A DNA stretch of 16,800 nucleotides from JAABTH01 sp964492615 (GCA_964492615.1 CAZBKZ010000050.1:1-16800); one strand, 5' to 3'. Positions 7,673 through 15,657 are shown, numbered from the stretch's first letter. Notes: generated by a model from the letters alone, not told the origin. Numbers and translations: made by a program.

Positions 7673-8506
7673 TTATTTCATCAATACTTTACGGAAAAAA
7701 CTCACTACCAAGCGGCGGGTAAATTTTATCATTGAAAAGCTTTTATAAAATATAGTTTCACCTGTGTTGATAAACCCCAACCTATGCAACCTGGTGTATG
7801 TATTTAGATTACCCCGTTGCATGGCAACTAAATTTTTACTTAAACCACCTTCGCCGAACGGCTCTTTGTAGCTATATGTCAGTGGAATCCTTAAATAGAA
7901 AACATTTAAACCGGACAACAAACTGGATAACCATAACAAGTAATCTTCAGAGTGATACTTATCCGCTTGAAATCTAAATTCAATATCACGTTTAAGCATT
8001 ACAGTACTGCAAGCAAAAGGATTTTGTAAAAGAGCCTTTCTTTTGCCAACCTGAGTATGAGCGACTCCTTTTATATCAATAACTGCTGATTCAGGGTCAT
8101 GCTTAACCGGTCTGTTGTTTTTAATGATAGAGCGATCATGCCCACAAATATCAATACTCAAATCTGAATTCATGAAGCCGTATTGAAGTTCCAGTTTTTG
8201 CCGATGCCAGGCATCATCGGCATCAATAAAAGCAACATATGGATTAACAGCAATCTCCCAGCCATAATTCCTTGCAGCTGCCGGTCCACTGTTTTTTTCT
8301 AAACCAGTCACCCTTATGTTAAGTTTTACATATGTCGATTTTAATTGTTCAAGCAGCTCTAATGTGCCGTCTTCACTGCAATCATCAACCAAGATCACTT
8401 CATCAGGGCGCATCGTTTGCTCAGCAACCGATTTAACTGCCCTATCGATTGTATCTTTACATCTGTAACAGGGAATTATTACAGAAACAGGCAATAACTG
8501 ATCCAT
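7673..8506 (-). CDS. Glycosyltransferase family 2
   Basis: A 277-residue GT-A enzyme. The N-terminus shows VSVIIPCYRCKDTIDRAVKSV, the nucleotide-binding LVDDCSEDGT, the acceptor-side GPAAARNYGW and the metal-binding FIDADDAWH (DxD). This is the ordinary layout of an inverting family 2 enzyme acting at the cytoplasmic face of the membrane. The C-terminal part contains HSEDYLLWL, where the ED is the likely catalytic-base region. It is not closely similar to the two tandem family 2 enzymes further upstream in the operon. The ATG has an AAGGA-type ribosome site about nine bases upstream. Donor and linkage cannot be predicted. Confidence 0.85.
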   Translation of the reverse strand: MDQLLPVSVIIPCYRCKDTIDRAVKSVAEQTMRPDEVILVDDCSEDGTLELLEQLKSTYVKLNIRVTGLEKNSGPAAARNYGWEIAVNPYVAFIDADDAWHRQKLELQYGFMNSDLSIDICGHDRSIIKNNRPVKHDPESAVIDIKGVAHTQVGKRKALLQNPFACSTVMLKRDIEFRFQADKYHSEDYLLWLSSLLSGLNVFYLRIPLTYSYKEPFGEGGLSKNLVAMQRGNLNTYTRLHRLGFINTGETIFYKSFSMIKFTRRLVVSFFRKVLMK

Positions 8507-8532
8507 AGAACTTTTCCTTTACATTATAATAC

Positions 8533-9822
8533 TTAAGCTTTAATAATTTTATCGTCATCTATTCCTGACAAAACGTTTCTGGTATCAATTACCATTTTGC
8601 TGTGCTTTAAAAGCCGGCGATAATCAATATTACTATGAGCGGTTAGGATGATAACACAATCTTGTTTCTGAAGTATCTCATCATTTAATTCTACCGAATG
8701 CATATTTATATCGGGATACTTTCTAATATCGGTAATATGATTTATAAAGGGATCATAATAATTAACCTCGGCTTTTCTTTCCTTTAAAAGAGAAATAATT
8801 TTTAAAGCCGGTGATTCTCTTACATCATCTACATCATTCTTGTATGCTGCCCCCAGGATAAGTATTTTTGCTCCCTTGATGGCCTTATTATTATCATTTA
8901 ATGCTTCAATAGTTTTGTTTACAACATAATAAGGCATTTGTGTATTAATTTCTCCGGCTAACTCAATAAAGCGGGTCGAAAAATCAAATTCTCTTGCTTT
9001 CCAGGTTAAATAGAAAGGATCGATCGGTATGCAGTGCCCTCCCAGCCCCGGACCGGGATAAAACGGCATGAAACCAAACGGCTTGGTTGAAGAAGCCCTG
9101 ATTACTTCCCAGACATCAATGCCCATACGGTCAAAGAGCATTTTCATTTCGTTAACCAGGGCAATATTTACACTACGAAATATATTCTCTAACAGTTTGC
9201 TTGCTTCGGCCGCTTCAACTGATGAAACGGGAACTATCTGCTTAAATACCATACCGTATAACGCCTTAACCCTTGCAAGGCACTCATTCGTTATACCACC
9301 CATTACCTTCGGAATATCCCTGGCGCTGTAGCTGTTATTATTCGGGTCAACCCTTTCGGGCGAGTAAGCCAAATAATAATCTTTCCCAACAGTTAAACCA
9401 CTTGCGTTAAGAATAGGCTGTACTATTTCCCTGGTGGTACCAGGGTAAGTTGTACTTTCTAATACTACCAGTTGCCCACTCACTAAGTATTTTGCTATCG
9501 CCCTCGCTGTGTTTTCTACAAACTGCAAATCCGGTTCACGGTGATCATTTAACGGGGTGGGAACTGCTATGATAATATTCTTTGCCTCTTTCAATTTATT
9601 GAAATTAGCAGTTACTGTAAACTGTTTGTTATTCACATACCTGCTTATCTTCTGCCCCGAAATGTAACTGATATAACTTTTACCCTGCCTTAACATTTCA
9701 ATTTTATCTTGATCAATGTCAAAACCGATAACGTTTAAACCCGATTCACAAAAATCGAGGAGCAGAGGCAATCCTACATAACCAAGACCGATTATAGCGG
9801 TAGTTTCTTGTTTAACCGACAT
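8533..9822 (-). CDS. UDP-HexNAc 6-dehydrogenase (WbpA-type nucleotide-sugar dehydrogenase)
   Basis: A 429-residue NAD-dependent nucleotide-sugar dehydrogenase that oxidises C6 of UDP-GlcNAc or UDP-ManNAc to the uronic acid in two steps. Visible motifs are IIGLGYVGLPL (NAD-binding, residues 10-20), VPTPLN, LESTTYPGTT (120-130), YSPERVDP, ASKLLENIFRSVNIALVNE with Lys209, and GLGGHCIPIDPFYLTWKA with catalytic Cys264. The C-terminal domain includes LGAAYKNDVDDVRESPAL. The STTYPGTT and CIPIDPFYL wording is that of the WbpA (UDP-GlcNAc) group rather than UDP-glucose dehydrogenases, from memory of the family. The product would be a uronic-acid sugar for the glycan and could be the substrate of amidation by the PP-loop protein in this operon (inference). 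The ATG is preceded by GGGG at seven bases, a weak ribosome site. Confidence 0.9.
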   Translation of the reverse strand: MSVKQETTAIIGLGYVGLPLLLDFCESGLNVIGFDIDQDKIEMLRQGKSYISYISGQKISRYVNNKQFTVTANFNKLKEAKNIIIAVPTPLNDHREPDLQFVENTARAIAKYLVSGQLVVLESTTYPGTTREIVQPILNASGLTVGKDYYLAYSPERVDPNNNSYSARDIPKVMGGITNECLARVKALYGMVFKQIVPVSSVEAAEASKLLENIFRSVNIALVNEMKMLFDRMGIDVWEVIRASSTKPFGFMPFYPGPGLGGHCIPIDPFYLTWKAREFDFSTRFIELAGEINTQMPYYVVNKTIEALNDNNKAIKGAKILILGAAYKNDVDDVRESPALKIISLLKERKAEVNYYDPFINHITDIRKYPDINMHSVELNDEILQKQDCVIILTAHSNIDYRRLLKHSKMVIDTRNVLSGIDDDKIIKA

Positions 9823-9848
9823 ACTTTAACCCCATCCATTCATAAATT

Positions 9849-10907
9849 CTATTTATTTTTAAACGATAGCCCGTTACGAGAACTAATTATCAGTAACCTT
9901 CTAAACAAAATAACCACACCTATAAAAGTGCATATAGCAGTTACAAATAATGCCCTGGTGGAAATATCAAAGCTAAGCAGTATAACTGCAATAGAAGCAA
10001 ATATTAAGTTCATTAAATAAATAATGACAACTGTTTTACGTACAGAAAAACCCAAACTTATTAAAACATGATGAATATGACCTTTATCAGCTTTAAAAAT
10101 TGAGCTTTTATTACAAATGCGCCTGTATATTGCATAGGTAACGTCTAGTGCAGGATATGCAAAAATAAACATACTGCCCAGAACCAACTGGGCAGAAAAA
10201 GGATACTTAATTGCAAACAGGTGCGAACTGGCCAGTATAAAACCTAATAACATACTGCCTGTATCACCCATAAATATTTTAGCCGGATGATAATTAAAAA
10301 AAAGAAAACCCAGGCATGCTCCGGCCCCGATTAACTGCACCCCAAGAACGCTAGACCTTCCACCTTCAATAAATGATAGCGCTGCCATTGCCAGAAATAT
10401 TATTGCCGCAGTGCCCGCCGCCAAGCCATCTATTCCATCAATCAGGTTAAAAGCATTAACCATTAATACAACCCAGCCAATAATTAAAATTATCACTATT
10501 GTTTCAGGTAAATAAAAGCGGGCAAAATAATCTACCATAAACTTGAATAAATGAACATTCCAAAGCACAACTATTAATGCAGCAATAGTTTGCCCGGTTA
10601 ACTTGTATAAAGGTTTAATATTTATAAGGTCATCTATTAATCCGGTAGCTACTAGCACAATTGTAGCCAGTATTAAAGAAAGCAGCTTATTATCTAAGGG
10701 CAAAAAAACGAATAAGACCACAGCGAAACATAAAAAAATTGATACTCCACCTAGTAGTGGCGTTGATGTTTTATGTGTTTTATGCAACCCAGGCTGGTCG
10801 ACTATTTTTTTCTGATGTGCAAACTTGGATATTAAAGGGGTTGTTAGAAGCGCCCCAACAAAAGGCAAAAAAAATAGAAGGAAAAAGTATAAACCGGTAC
10901 GTTCCAA
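9849..10907 (-). CDS. Polyprenyl-phosphate sugar-1-phosphate transferase (WecA/TagO/MraY family)
   Basis: A 352-residue polytopic membrane protein with about ten or eleven helices. Signatures of the family are GLIDDLINIKPLYKLTGQ (D92, D93), NAFNLIDGIDGLAAG (N151, N154, D157, D160), IFMGDTGSMLLGF (D215) and the HIHH element at 277-280, which binds the UDP-sugar. It would transfer HexNAc-1-phosphate, usually GlcNAc-1-P, to undecaprenyl phosphate and so start synthesis of a glycan such as teichoic acid, O-antigen-like chain or capsule. The TTG start at 10905-10907 has GGAGG seven bases upstream. PglC, encoded later in the same operon, performs the same type of step by an unrelated fold, so the locus appears to hold two initiating enzymes. 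Confidence 0.9.
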   Translation of the reverse strand: MERTGLYFFLLFFLPFVGALLTTPLISKFAHQKKIVDQPGLHKTHKTSTPLLGGVSIFLCFAVVLFVFLPLDNKLLSLILATIVLVATGLIDDLINIKPLYKLTGQTIAALIVVLWNVHLFKFMVDYFARFYLPETIVIILIIGWVVLMVNAFNLIDGIDGLAAGTAAIIFLAMAALSFIEGGRSSVLGVQLIGAGACLGFLFFNYHPAKIFMGDTGSMLLGFILASSHLFAIKYPFSAQLVLGSMFIFAYPALDVTYAIYRRICNKSSIFKADKGHIHHVLISLGFSVRKTVVIIYLMNLIFASIAVILLSFDISTRALFVTAICTFIGVVILFRRLLIISSRNGLSFKNK

Positions 10908-10921
10908 AATATAACCTCCAA

Positions 10922-11881
10922 CTAGCTTCTACCCATGTATTTCTTTTCATTATTATATCGCTTAATGTAATTAAACAACTTTTTCAATGAAATAAATGGG
11001 TTAAACAATTTAATATCCATTATTCTAATGTTATTTCGCTTCAGCTTTAAAAAAACTTCAACTAACTTTTTAAGACCTAAACGATACTTGAGAACATCGA
11101 CAACTTTTCCCCAACCATATAAATTAAGTGCTCTGAACTCTTCACGCGTAAGTTCATCATCAAGATATTTATAATAATTGATAAACACATTTAACCTGGT
11201 ATCGTAAATATGTTCTTCAATGCTCATAGTGAGTGAACCACTACCTCTTGTTATACAATAAATCACATTCTCATCCATTGCAAATTGTTTCATATAAAAA
11301 CCCACTTTTGCAGAAAACATTACGTCGTTTGAAGCTATAACCTCATCAAACTTTATAATATTTTTCTTTAGAAAATGCTTTTTGATCATTTTTCCGCAAG
11401 GTATATGATAATAATAACGTAAAGCCATCTCGTGTTTCAATTCTCTGGAAGCAAGATAATCATTTATAAGCTTATTATAAAAAACGTGCCTTTCAGCAAC
11501 TTGCCCTGTGTCGAGATATACACTTGTCGACTTGAAAAACACAACATCATAATCGGAATTAAAATATTTTTTTACTTTATCATAAAATCCTGGAACAAAA
11601 TAGTCATCTGCATCAGCAAATAGAACCCATTTACCAGAAGCCTTGTCAATGCCTATATTTCTGGCAGCGCCAGCCCCCTGCTTTCCTGTATAATTATTAA
11701 CAAATGTTATTGAACTATATTTCTCTGATGAAGTAAGTCTTTCATACCGATCAAGGTTTATTTTGCTATTATCGTCGATAACAATAATTTCGATTTCATC
11801 AAAGGCTGGAATTGATTCAAGTAATTTTTCCAGTAAAACCGGACTGTTGTAATGTGGAATAATAATACTTAATAATTTCAT
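10922..11881 (-). CDS. Glycosyltransferase family 2 (second of a tandem paralogous pair)
   Basis: A roughly 319-residue GT-A enzyme with LLSIIIPHYNSPVLL, VIDDNS, GAGAARNIGIDKA and the DxD-containing LFADADDYFVPGFY. The middle part (ASNDVMFSAKVGFYMK) and C-terminal part (INYYKYL) match the neighbouring gene at 11981-12904 throughout, at roughly 40 per cent identity by eye, so the two arose by duplication. I favour the ATG at 11879-11881, because MKLLSIIIPHYN aligns with the start of the paralogue; a GTG at 11891-11893 would add four residues. Neither start has a proper ribosome site. The strong AGGAGG lies at 11920-11925 and instead serves a mini-ORF ending one base before this ATG. The stop is 14 bases before the WecA-like gene. 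Donor sugar is unknown. Confidence 0.85.
   Translation of the reverse strand: MKLLSIIIPHYNSPVLLEKLLESIPAFDEIEIIVIDDNSKINLDRYERLTSSEKYSSITFVNNYTGKQGAGAARNIGIDKASGKWVLFADADDYFVPGFYDKVKKYFNSDYDVVFFKSTSVYLDTGQVAERHVFYNKLINDYLASRELKHEMALRYYYHIPCGKMIKKHFLKKNIIKFDEVIASNDVMFSAKVGFYMKQFAMDENVIYCITRGSGSLTMSIEEHIYDTRLNVFINYYKYLDDELTREEFRALNLYGWGKVVDVLKYRLGLKKLVEVFLKLKRNNIRIMDIKLFNPFISLKKLFNYIKRYNNEKKYMGRS
11594..11622 (-). repeat. 29-base exact repeat, copy 1 (DADDYF-coding)
   Basis: These 29 bases are identical to 12623-12651 in the neighbouring paralogue and cover the FADADDYF active-site segment. The surrounding DNA has diverged much more, so this is a short island of exact identity. Confidence 0.85.
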
Positions 11882-11882
11882 A

Positions 11883-11918
11883 CTAGTTTTCACAGGTTAA
11901 GTAATGGCAATCAACCAT
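11883..11918 (-). CDS. Possible leader mini-ORF of 11 codons upstream of a glycosyltransferase
   Basis: Behind a perfect AGGAGG (11920-11925) an ATG at 11916-11918 opens an 11-codon frame (MVDCHYLTCEN) whose TAG stop is one base before the ATG of the downstream glycosyltransferase. The distance from AGGAGG to this ATG is only one base. An overlapping TTG at 11912-11914, five bases from the AGGAGG, opens a five-codon frame that ends in TAA at 11897-11899, in frame with the glycosyltransferase. Either could deliver ribosomes to the next start by termination-reinitiation. It may equally be the leftover of an earlier, longer start. No homologue is recognised. Confidence 0.3.
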   Translation of the reverse strand: MVDCHYLTCEN

Positions 11919-11970
11919 ACCTCCTATTATTGATTCAGACCCAACTTACTCGAAAAAGCGCGTACAAACA

Positions 11971-11995
11971 AAAACTCTATCTATCGTTGAGTTTT
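11971..11995 (-). terminator. Weak AT-rich hairpin with T-run at the end of a glycosyltransferase gene
   Basis: On the minus strand AAAACTC (11989-11995) pairs with GAGTTTT (11971-11977) around an 11-base loop that contains the TAG stop of the upstream gene, and the right arm continues into TTTTTGTTTG. The layout is that of an intrinsic terminator or attenuator. The stem has only two G-C pairs, so any termination would be weak. The downstream genes have the same orientation and no visible promoter, which argues for partial read-through. Confidence 0.3.
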
Positions 11996-12904
11996 ATTAT
12001 CCTTCAACTTTCTTACTAATTTAATAAAGTTAATATCACTAATTCTAAACACCTTCACTCTATTCCTTAAAAATAATAAATAGGTTTTCAGTATTTTTGA
12101 GCTAGGAAACCCTTGCCTCATTGCCCTAAGAATATAATCCCTGCCACTCACATCTAAAATTTTAAATTGATCTTTATCAAGTTTGTTTTTTAGATATTTA
12201 TAGTAATCTATATATACCGCTACCCTGATATCAAAATGCTTTTCATCACTTCTTTTCGTTAAAGTCCCAGGGCTGCTGGTGTTGCAATATATAGTTTCTT
12301 TTGATGCATGAAACTTTTTCATATGATAACCTAACTTTACCGAGAACATCATATCATTTGCAACGATTATCTCGTCAAACCTTATATCATTGGCCATAAG
12401 AATATCTCTTCTAATCAGCTTTGACCAGGGTATAAAAAACTTATATCTCAGTTCCAGCTCATCTTTTTGCCCACCAGTATTTATATAATTTATCACCCTT
12501 TCTGCGTAATGTTGGTGTCTATCTGAAATAGCTCCACTCTCTAAGTCTAAACTGGTTGGCCTAAAGAAAATCACATCAAAATCAGATTGAAAATATGGCT
12601 TTACAATTTCATAGAAACCATTAACAAAATAGTCATCTGCATCAGCAAATAAAAGCCACCTGCCCGTTGCAGCATCCAAACCAATATTTCTGCAAGAACC
12701 TGCACCTTTGTTTATCCTATTGTTCGAGAGATATTTAACAAACCTGAATTCTTCTTTTAATGCTTCATACTCTTTTAACCCTTCATTACTGTTATCATCG
12801 ATTACCAGTAATTCAATATCATTCTTATCAGGTATAGAAACTAGTAGTTTCTTTAATAGTAAAGGTGAATTGTAATGGGGTATTATTATCGATAAATTAA
12901 ACAA
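11981..12904 (-). CDS. Glycosyltransferase family 2 (first of a tandem paralogous pair)
   Basis: A 307-residue GT-A enzyme: FNLSIIIPHYNSPLLL, LLVIDDNSNEG, GAGSCRNIGLDAATG and the metal-binding LFADADDYFVNGFY, then IVANDMMFSVKLGYHMKKF. The order and spacing of all blocks repeat in the next gene, so this is a duplicated pair. The TTG start (12902-12904) is supported by AAGGAG about seven bases upstream. The gap to the preceding PP-loop gene is 72 bases and holds no clear promoter or terminator. The two paralogues would be expected to add related sugars or make successive linkages in the repeat unit. Which sugars is not readable from sequence. Confidence 0.87.
   Translation of the reverse strand: MFNLSIIIPHYNSPLLLKKLLVSIPDKNDIELLVIDDNSNEGLKEYEALKEEFRFVKYLSNNRINKGAGSCRNIGLDAATGRWLLFADADDYFVNGFYEIVKPYFQSDFDVIFFRPTSLDLESGAISDRHQHYAERVINYINTGGQKDELELRYKFFIPWSKLIRRDILMANDIRFDEIIVANDMMFSVKLGYHMKKFHASKETIYCNTSSPGTLTKRSDEKHFDIRVAVYIDYYKYLKNKLDKDQFKILDVSGRDYILRAMRQGFPSSKILKTYLLFLRNRVKVFRISDINFIKLVRKLKDNKTQR
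12623..12651 (-). repeat. 29-base exact repeat, copy 2 (DADDYF-coding)
   Basis: The partner of 11594-11622, at the same codon positions of the upstream family 2 glycosyltransferase. The two copies are about 1.03 kb apart in direct orientation, so recombination between them could produce a fused glycosyltransferase. Confidence 0.85.
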
Positions 12905-12976
12905 GTGATATCTCCTTGAGCAAGTAATACTTTAAAACATACTTTAACTTTAGGAAACCAGGTATGAAGAAAATCA

Positions 12977-14269
12977 TTACTGCCTTACCGGGACAACCCC
13001 TTTTAAAAGGCTTTTAATAATTTTATAAATAAATCTCTTCAACTCTTTTCTATTAAATCTATTTCTTACTTTTTTTAATAAAGATTTATTTGTTTTTAAA
13101 AAATCATAGGTCAAAATCCATTTTATTGAATCTTTTATAATTATATTCTCCTTATTCCTAGACATATTGCATTGTATATCATTCCATAGTGTCATTTCTA
13201 TTTCAGAAAAGCACCAATCTTTTTTTACTTTATCTCTTATTCTATATAGATCATTTTCAGATATTTCGAAACCAAATTCACTGGGTTCAGCTCCATCTGA
13301 TATTAGGCCCATGATCGTTCTCGCACATTTTTCACAGTCACAGCAGTTATCACCTTTCTTAGATTTCCAACATACTCGCAAATCAATTTTCTCCTGATAT
13401 TGTTCTTTATAATCTATTATTTGTTTAATTTTATCTTGCCTTGAATAATCATAACCCTCATGCTCAACAACAGTCTCACCAAACCGCACCATGTTGTCTA
13501 TCGTTGGATCGGATGCGCAGGGTAATTTTTGTTGGTCTTTTTTACTCCTTGTGGAAGGCATATAAATTTTCCCATAACCATTTTGGAACGAAATTGGTGC
13601 CGCATGGCCAATAATGCCAATACCATGCTGTATTCCGTGCCACCAGTTATCATTCAGCTTTTCCTTAAAATCATTATCCAACGTTTTATAGTTTATAAAC
13701 GATCTGAAGTTGGATTTAATAAAAACATGTTTCAAATTAAACCTATTTGATGTATTTTCAACTAATTGTTTTACTTTTTGCCAACCTGAAACATGATCAT
13801 GTAATAGATCAGAACCCCATATTGTTAATAAATCAGGCTTTTCAGGCAATCTGCGTAACAAGGTTGAAGTTGAATCCACTCCTCCACTGAAGAAAGAAGC
13901 TGATTTGGTATTGCTTTCATATCGGTAATCAATTTTGTTTTCAACTAATAGCTTACCTTTAAACAACAGCCCGGGGTACATACCTTCATAACCCTTTTTT
14001 ATGCCGTCCAGACTATTGAAAAAACATCTATCTATATCATCTAAAAAGATTTCTGTGTCACTCAACCATACTATAGGTAATATGTTTGTTAAAAAAGGAA
14101 TTATTGCAATCCCTGCAGGAGTATTAGTAATATCGTGCTCATATTCTATAAATAACTGCTGATCCAGATTAAAATATTTGATAATATCACCTGTGATTTC
14201 ATAACAATAATCTATTCTGTTGTTTTTTATTGTTATTTGATTAACTCTTATATGATTTTTTATAGTCAC
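12977..14269 (-). CDS. QueC-like PP-loop ATPase of unknown role in a polysaccharide locus
   Basis: A protein of about 430 residues that I cannot assign to a named family. Residues ~124-134 (SASFFSGGVDS) hold the PP-loop SGGxDS that binds the phosphates of ATP in adenylating enzymes such as QueC, NAD synthetase and sugar amidotransferases. Residues 301-316 carry C301-x8-C310-x2-C313-x2-C316, the spacing of the zinc site in QueC (7-cyano-7-deazaguanine synthase). Unlike QueC (about 220-240 residues) it has some 120 N-terminal residues before the PP-loop, and about 110 after the cysteines. The segment PSTRSKKDQQKLPCASDPTI may be the substrate region. No queuosine genes are nearby. A plausible job is adenylation of a carboxylate, for example the uronic acid made by the WbpA-like enzyme, followed by amidation; this is inference. 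Start: GTG at 14267-14269 is seven bases from GGAGG; TTG at 14270-14272 is also possible. Confidence 0.75.
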   Translation of the reverse strand: MTIKNHIRVNQITIKNNRIDYCYEITGDIIKYFNLDQQLFIEYEHDITNTPAGIAIIPFLTNILPIVWLSDTEIFLDDIDRCFFNSLDGIKKGYEGMYPGLLFKGKLLVENKIDYRYESNTKSASFFSGGVDSTSTLLRRLPEKPDLLTIWGSDLLHDHVSGWQKVKQLVENTSNRFNLKHVFIKSNFRSFINYKTLDNDFKEKLNDNWWHGIQHGIGIIGHAAPISFQNGYGKIYMPSTRSKKDQQKLPCASDPTIDNMVRFGETVVEHEGYDYSRQDKIKQIIDYKEQYQEKIDLRVCWKSKKGDNCCDCEKCARTIMGLISDGAEPSEFGFEISENDLYRIRDKVKKDWCFSEIEMTLWNDIQCNMSRNKENIIIKDSIKWILTYDFLKTNKSLLKKVRNRFNRKELKRFIYKIIKSLLKGVVPVRQ

Positions 14270-14303
14270 CAATACTCCTCCAATTTACATTCAAATAGTA
14301 CTT

Positions 14304-15596
14304 CTAATTTATACTAGCAGATTTCAAGCAATCATACTTCTGTTTAATTAAATCTGAATTACTAACTGCCTGTTCTATTTCAGATTCTACCCTGTTAAAC
14401 AATTCAGTTTTATTTGAATTAATTTCCTCAATGAAACTATCTATAGTTTTAACAAGTCCGTCGCTGCTTATATCTTCAATATCATTAATATATTTTTCTT
14501 GTCCTAACCTGATAAACAATTCTTTAGTTTTAAATTCATAAGCGATAGGTATAACCGGCACCCCTACATTCAGCGACATAATGGACATGTGCAGCCTGGT
14601 TGATATCACAAAGTCATAATTGGTAAGTTCATGCATTAGCTGTTCCGGTGAATGATGACAGTTTACAATATCAATTGATTCTCTGTATTCTCCTGGGATC
14701 ATGTTGAATACTTCTCTAGCAATCTTAGAGTCATCTGCCCAATATTCTTCTATACCCTGGCAAGTTGATAAGAATGTAATACGTGCATCATACTTTTTGC
14801 TTAGATAGATACAAGTTTCCTTAACAGCATCTAAGTAATTTGCCATTCCAAGTTCAGAATCAGACTTTTCAAATTTTCTCCAATCTCTGACGGAAATAGC
14901 AATGGAGGGCTTAATGAAATTGACATCAGTTACTTTTGCTTTTTCTATCCGACTTTTATCAGATAAAGCAAATGCAGCATCAGCAGTTACGTGGCATTTT
15001 CTTTTTTTTACTCCAATAGAAATCAAATTATCTTTGGATCTATTGTCTCTCAGAAATATTAAAAATGCGTTATTAAAAATCTGTTTAATGAATTTTCTAT
15101 TCCTGTGTTTGTTAAAAGGGCCCAAGGATTGAGTGAAAAAGAGTAAAGGCTTTTTGAGCCTAACCGCTATATTTAATTCAAATATTCTTGGCTCCAATGA
15201 GTAGTTTTCAACGAGGTATGTGCCGCCAGTGCTAATTACTAAATCCGCGTCTTTATATATATTTACAGAATCCGTTATTGTCGGAGGCAGTATTGTTTTA
15301 TATATAAAATCAATCCTATTCTTCAAGGCCCAAAGACCTACCTGAAACCTTGACAGATTAAATAGTTTTAGTATTCTTCGAAGAAAAATGTTTGTTTTAT
15401 ACTCGAATAAATCATTGTAAACTAAATTACGAAATTCAATCTCCTGGTATAGTTGCCTGGCAATATTGTGATGTGAATCAAAAACTACCAACTCGAAATC
15501 CCTTCCAAATGCGCCATGAAGTATCTTTATGATCCCTTTAAGAATTGCTGCATCTCCTGTATTCAGCGAAACTGTGTTGGTTATAACAATTTTCAT
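14304..15596 (-). CDS. Polysaccharide pyruvyl transferase family protein (WcaK/CsaB-like)
   Basis: A 430-residue protein of the polysaccharide pyruvyl transferase family. It opens with MKIVITNTVSLNTGDAAIL, the usual glycine/aspartate-rich N-terminal motif (N-x-GD-A-x-L). It continues with VISTGGTYLVENYSLEPR and LLFFTQSLGPF, and ends with the family hallmark STRLHMSIMSLNVGVPVIPIAYEFKT. Known members transfer pyruvate from phosphoenolpyruvate to form a ketal on sugars of exopolysaccharides or cell-wall polymers; others in the superfamily are glycosyltransferase-like with unknown donors. In this operon, decoration of the repeat unit with a pyruvyl ketal, giving negative charge, is the simplest role. 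The ATG is preceded by an AAGGCGGG-type ribosome site at about eight bases. The gap to the upstream glycosyltransferase is 61 bases. Confidence 0.85.
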   Translation of the reverse strand: MKIVITNTVSLNTGDAAILKGIIKILHGAFGRDFELVVFDSHHNIARQLYQEIEFRNLVYNDLFEYKTNIFLRRILKLFNLSRFQVGLWALKNRIDFIYKTILPPTITDSVNIYKDADLVISTGGTYLVENYSLEPRIFELNIAVRLKKPLLFFTQSLGPFNKHRNRKFIKQIFNNAFLIFLRDNRSKDNLISIGVKKRKCHVTADAAFALSDKSRIEKAKVTDVNFIKPSIAISVRDWRKFEKSDSELGMANYLDAVKETCIYLSKKYDARITFLSTCQGIEEYWADDSKIAREVFNMIPGEYRESIDIVNCHHSPEQLMHELTNYDFVISTRLHMSIMSLNVGVPVIPIAYEFKTKELFIRLGQEKYINDIEDISSDGLVKTIDSFIEEINSNKTELFNRVESEIEQAVSNSDLIKQKYDCLKSASIN

Positions 15597-15657
15597 AAAC
15601 CCGCCTTCTCAATTATTAATCTAAAATAATCTCGGTTCTATATAGATTGTTAGCTTT

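Noticed and set aside
12999..13010. Palindrome CCTTTTAAAAGG as a terminator
   Set aside because: It lies inside the coding end of the PP-loop gene, has no usable loop, and is not followed by a clean T-run after the stop codon.
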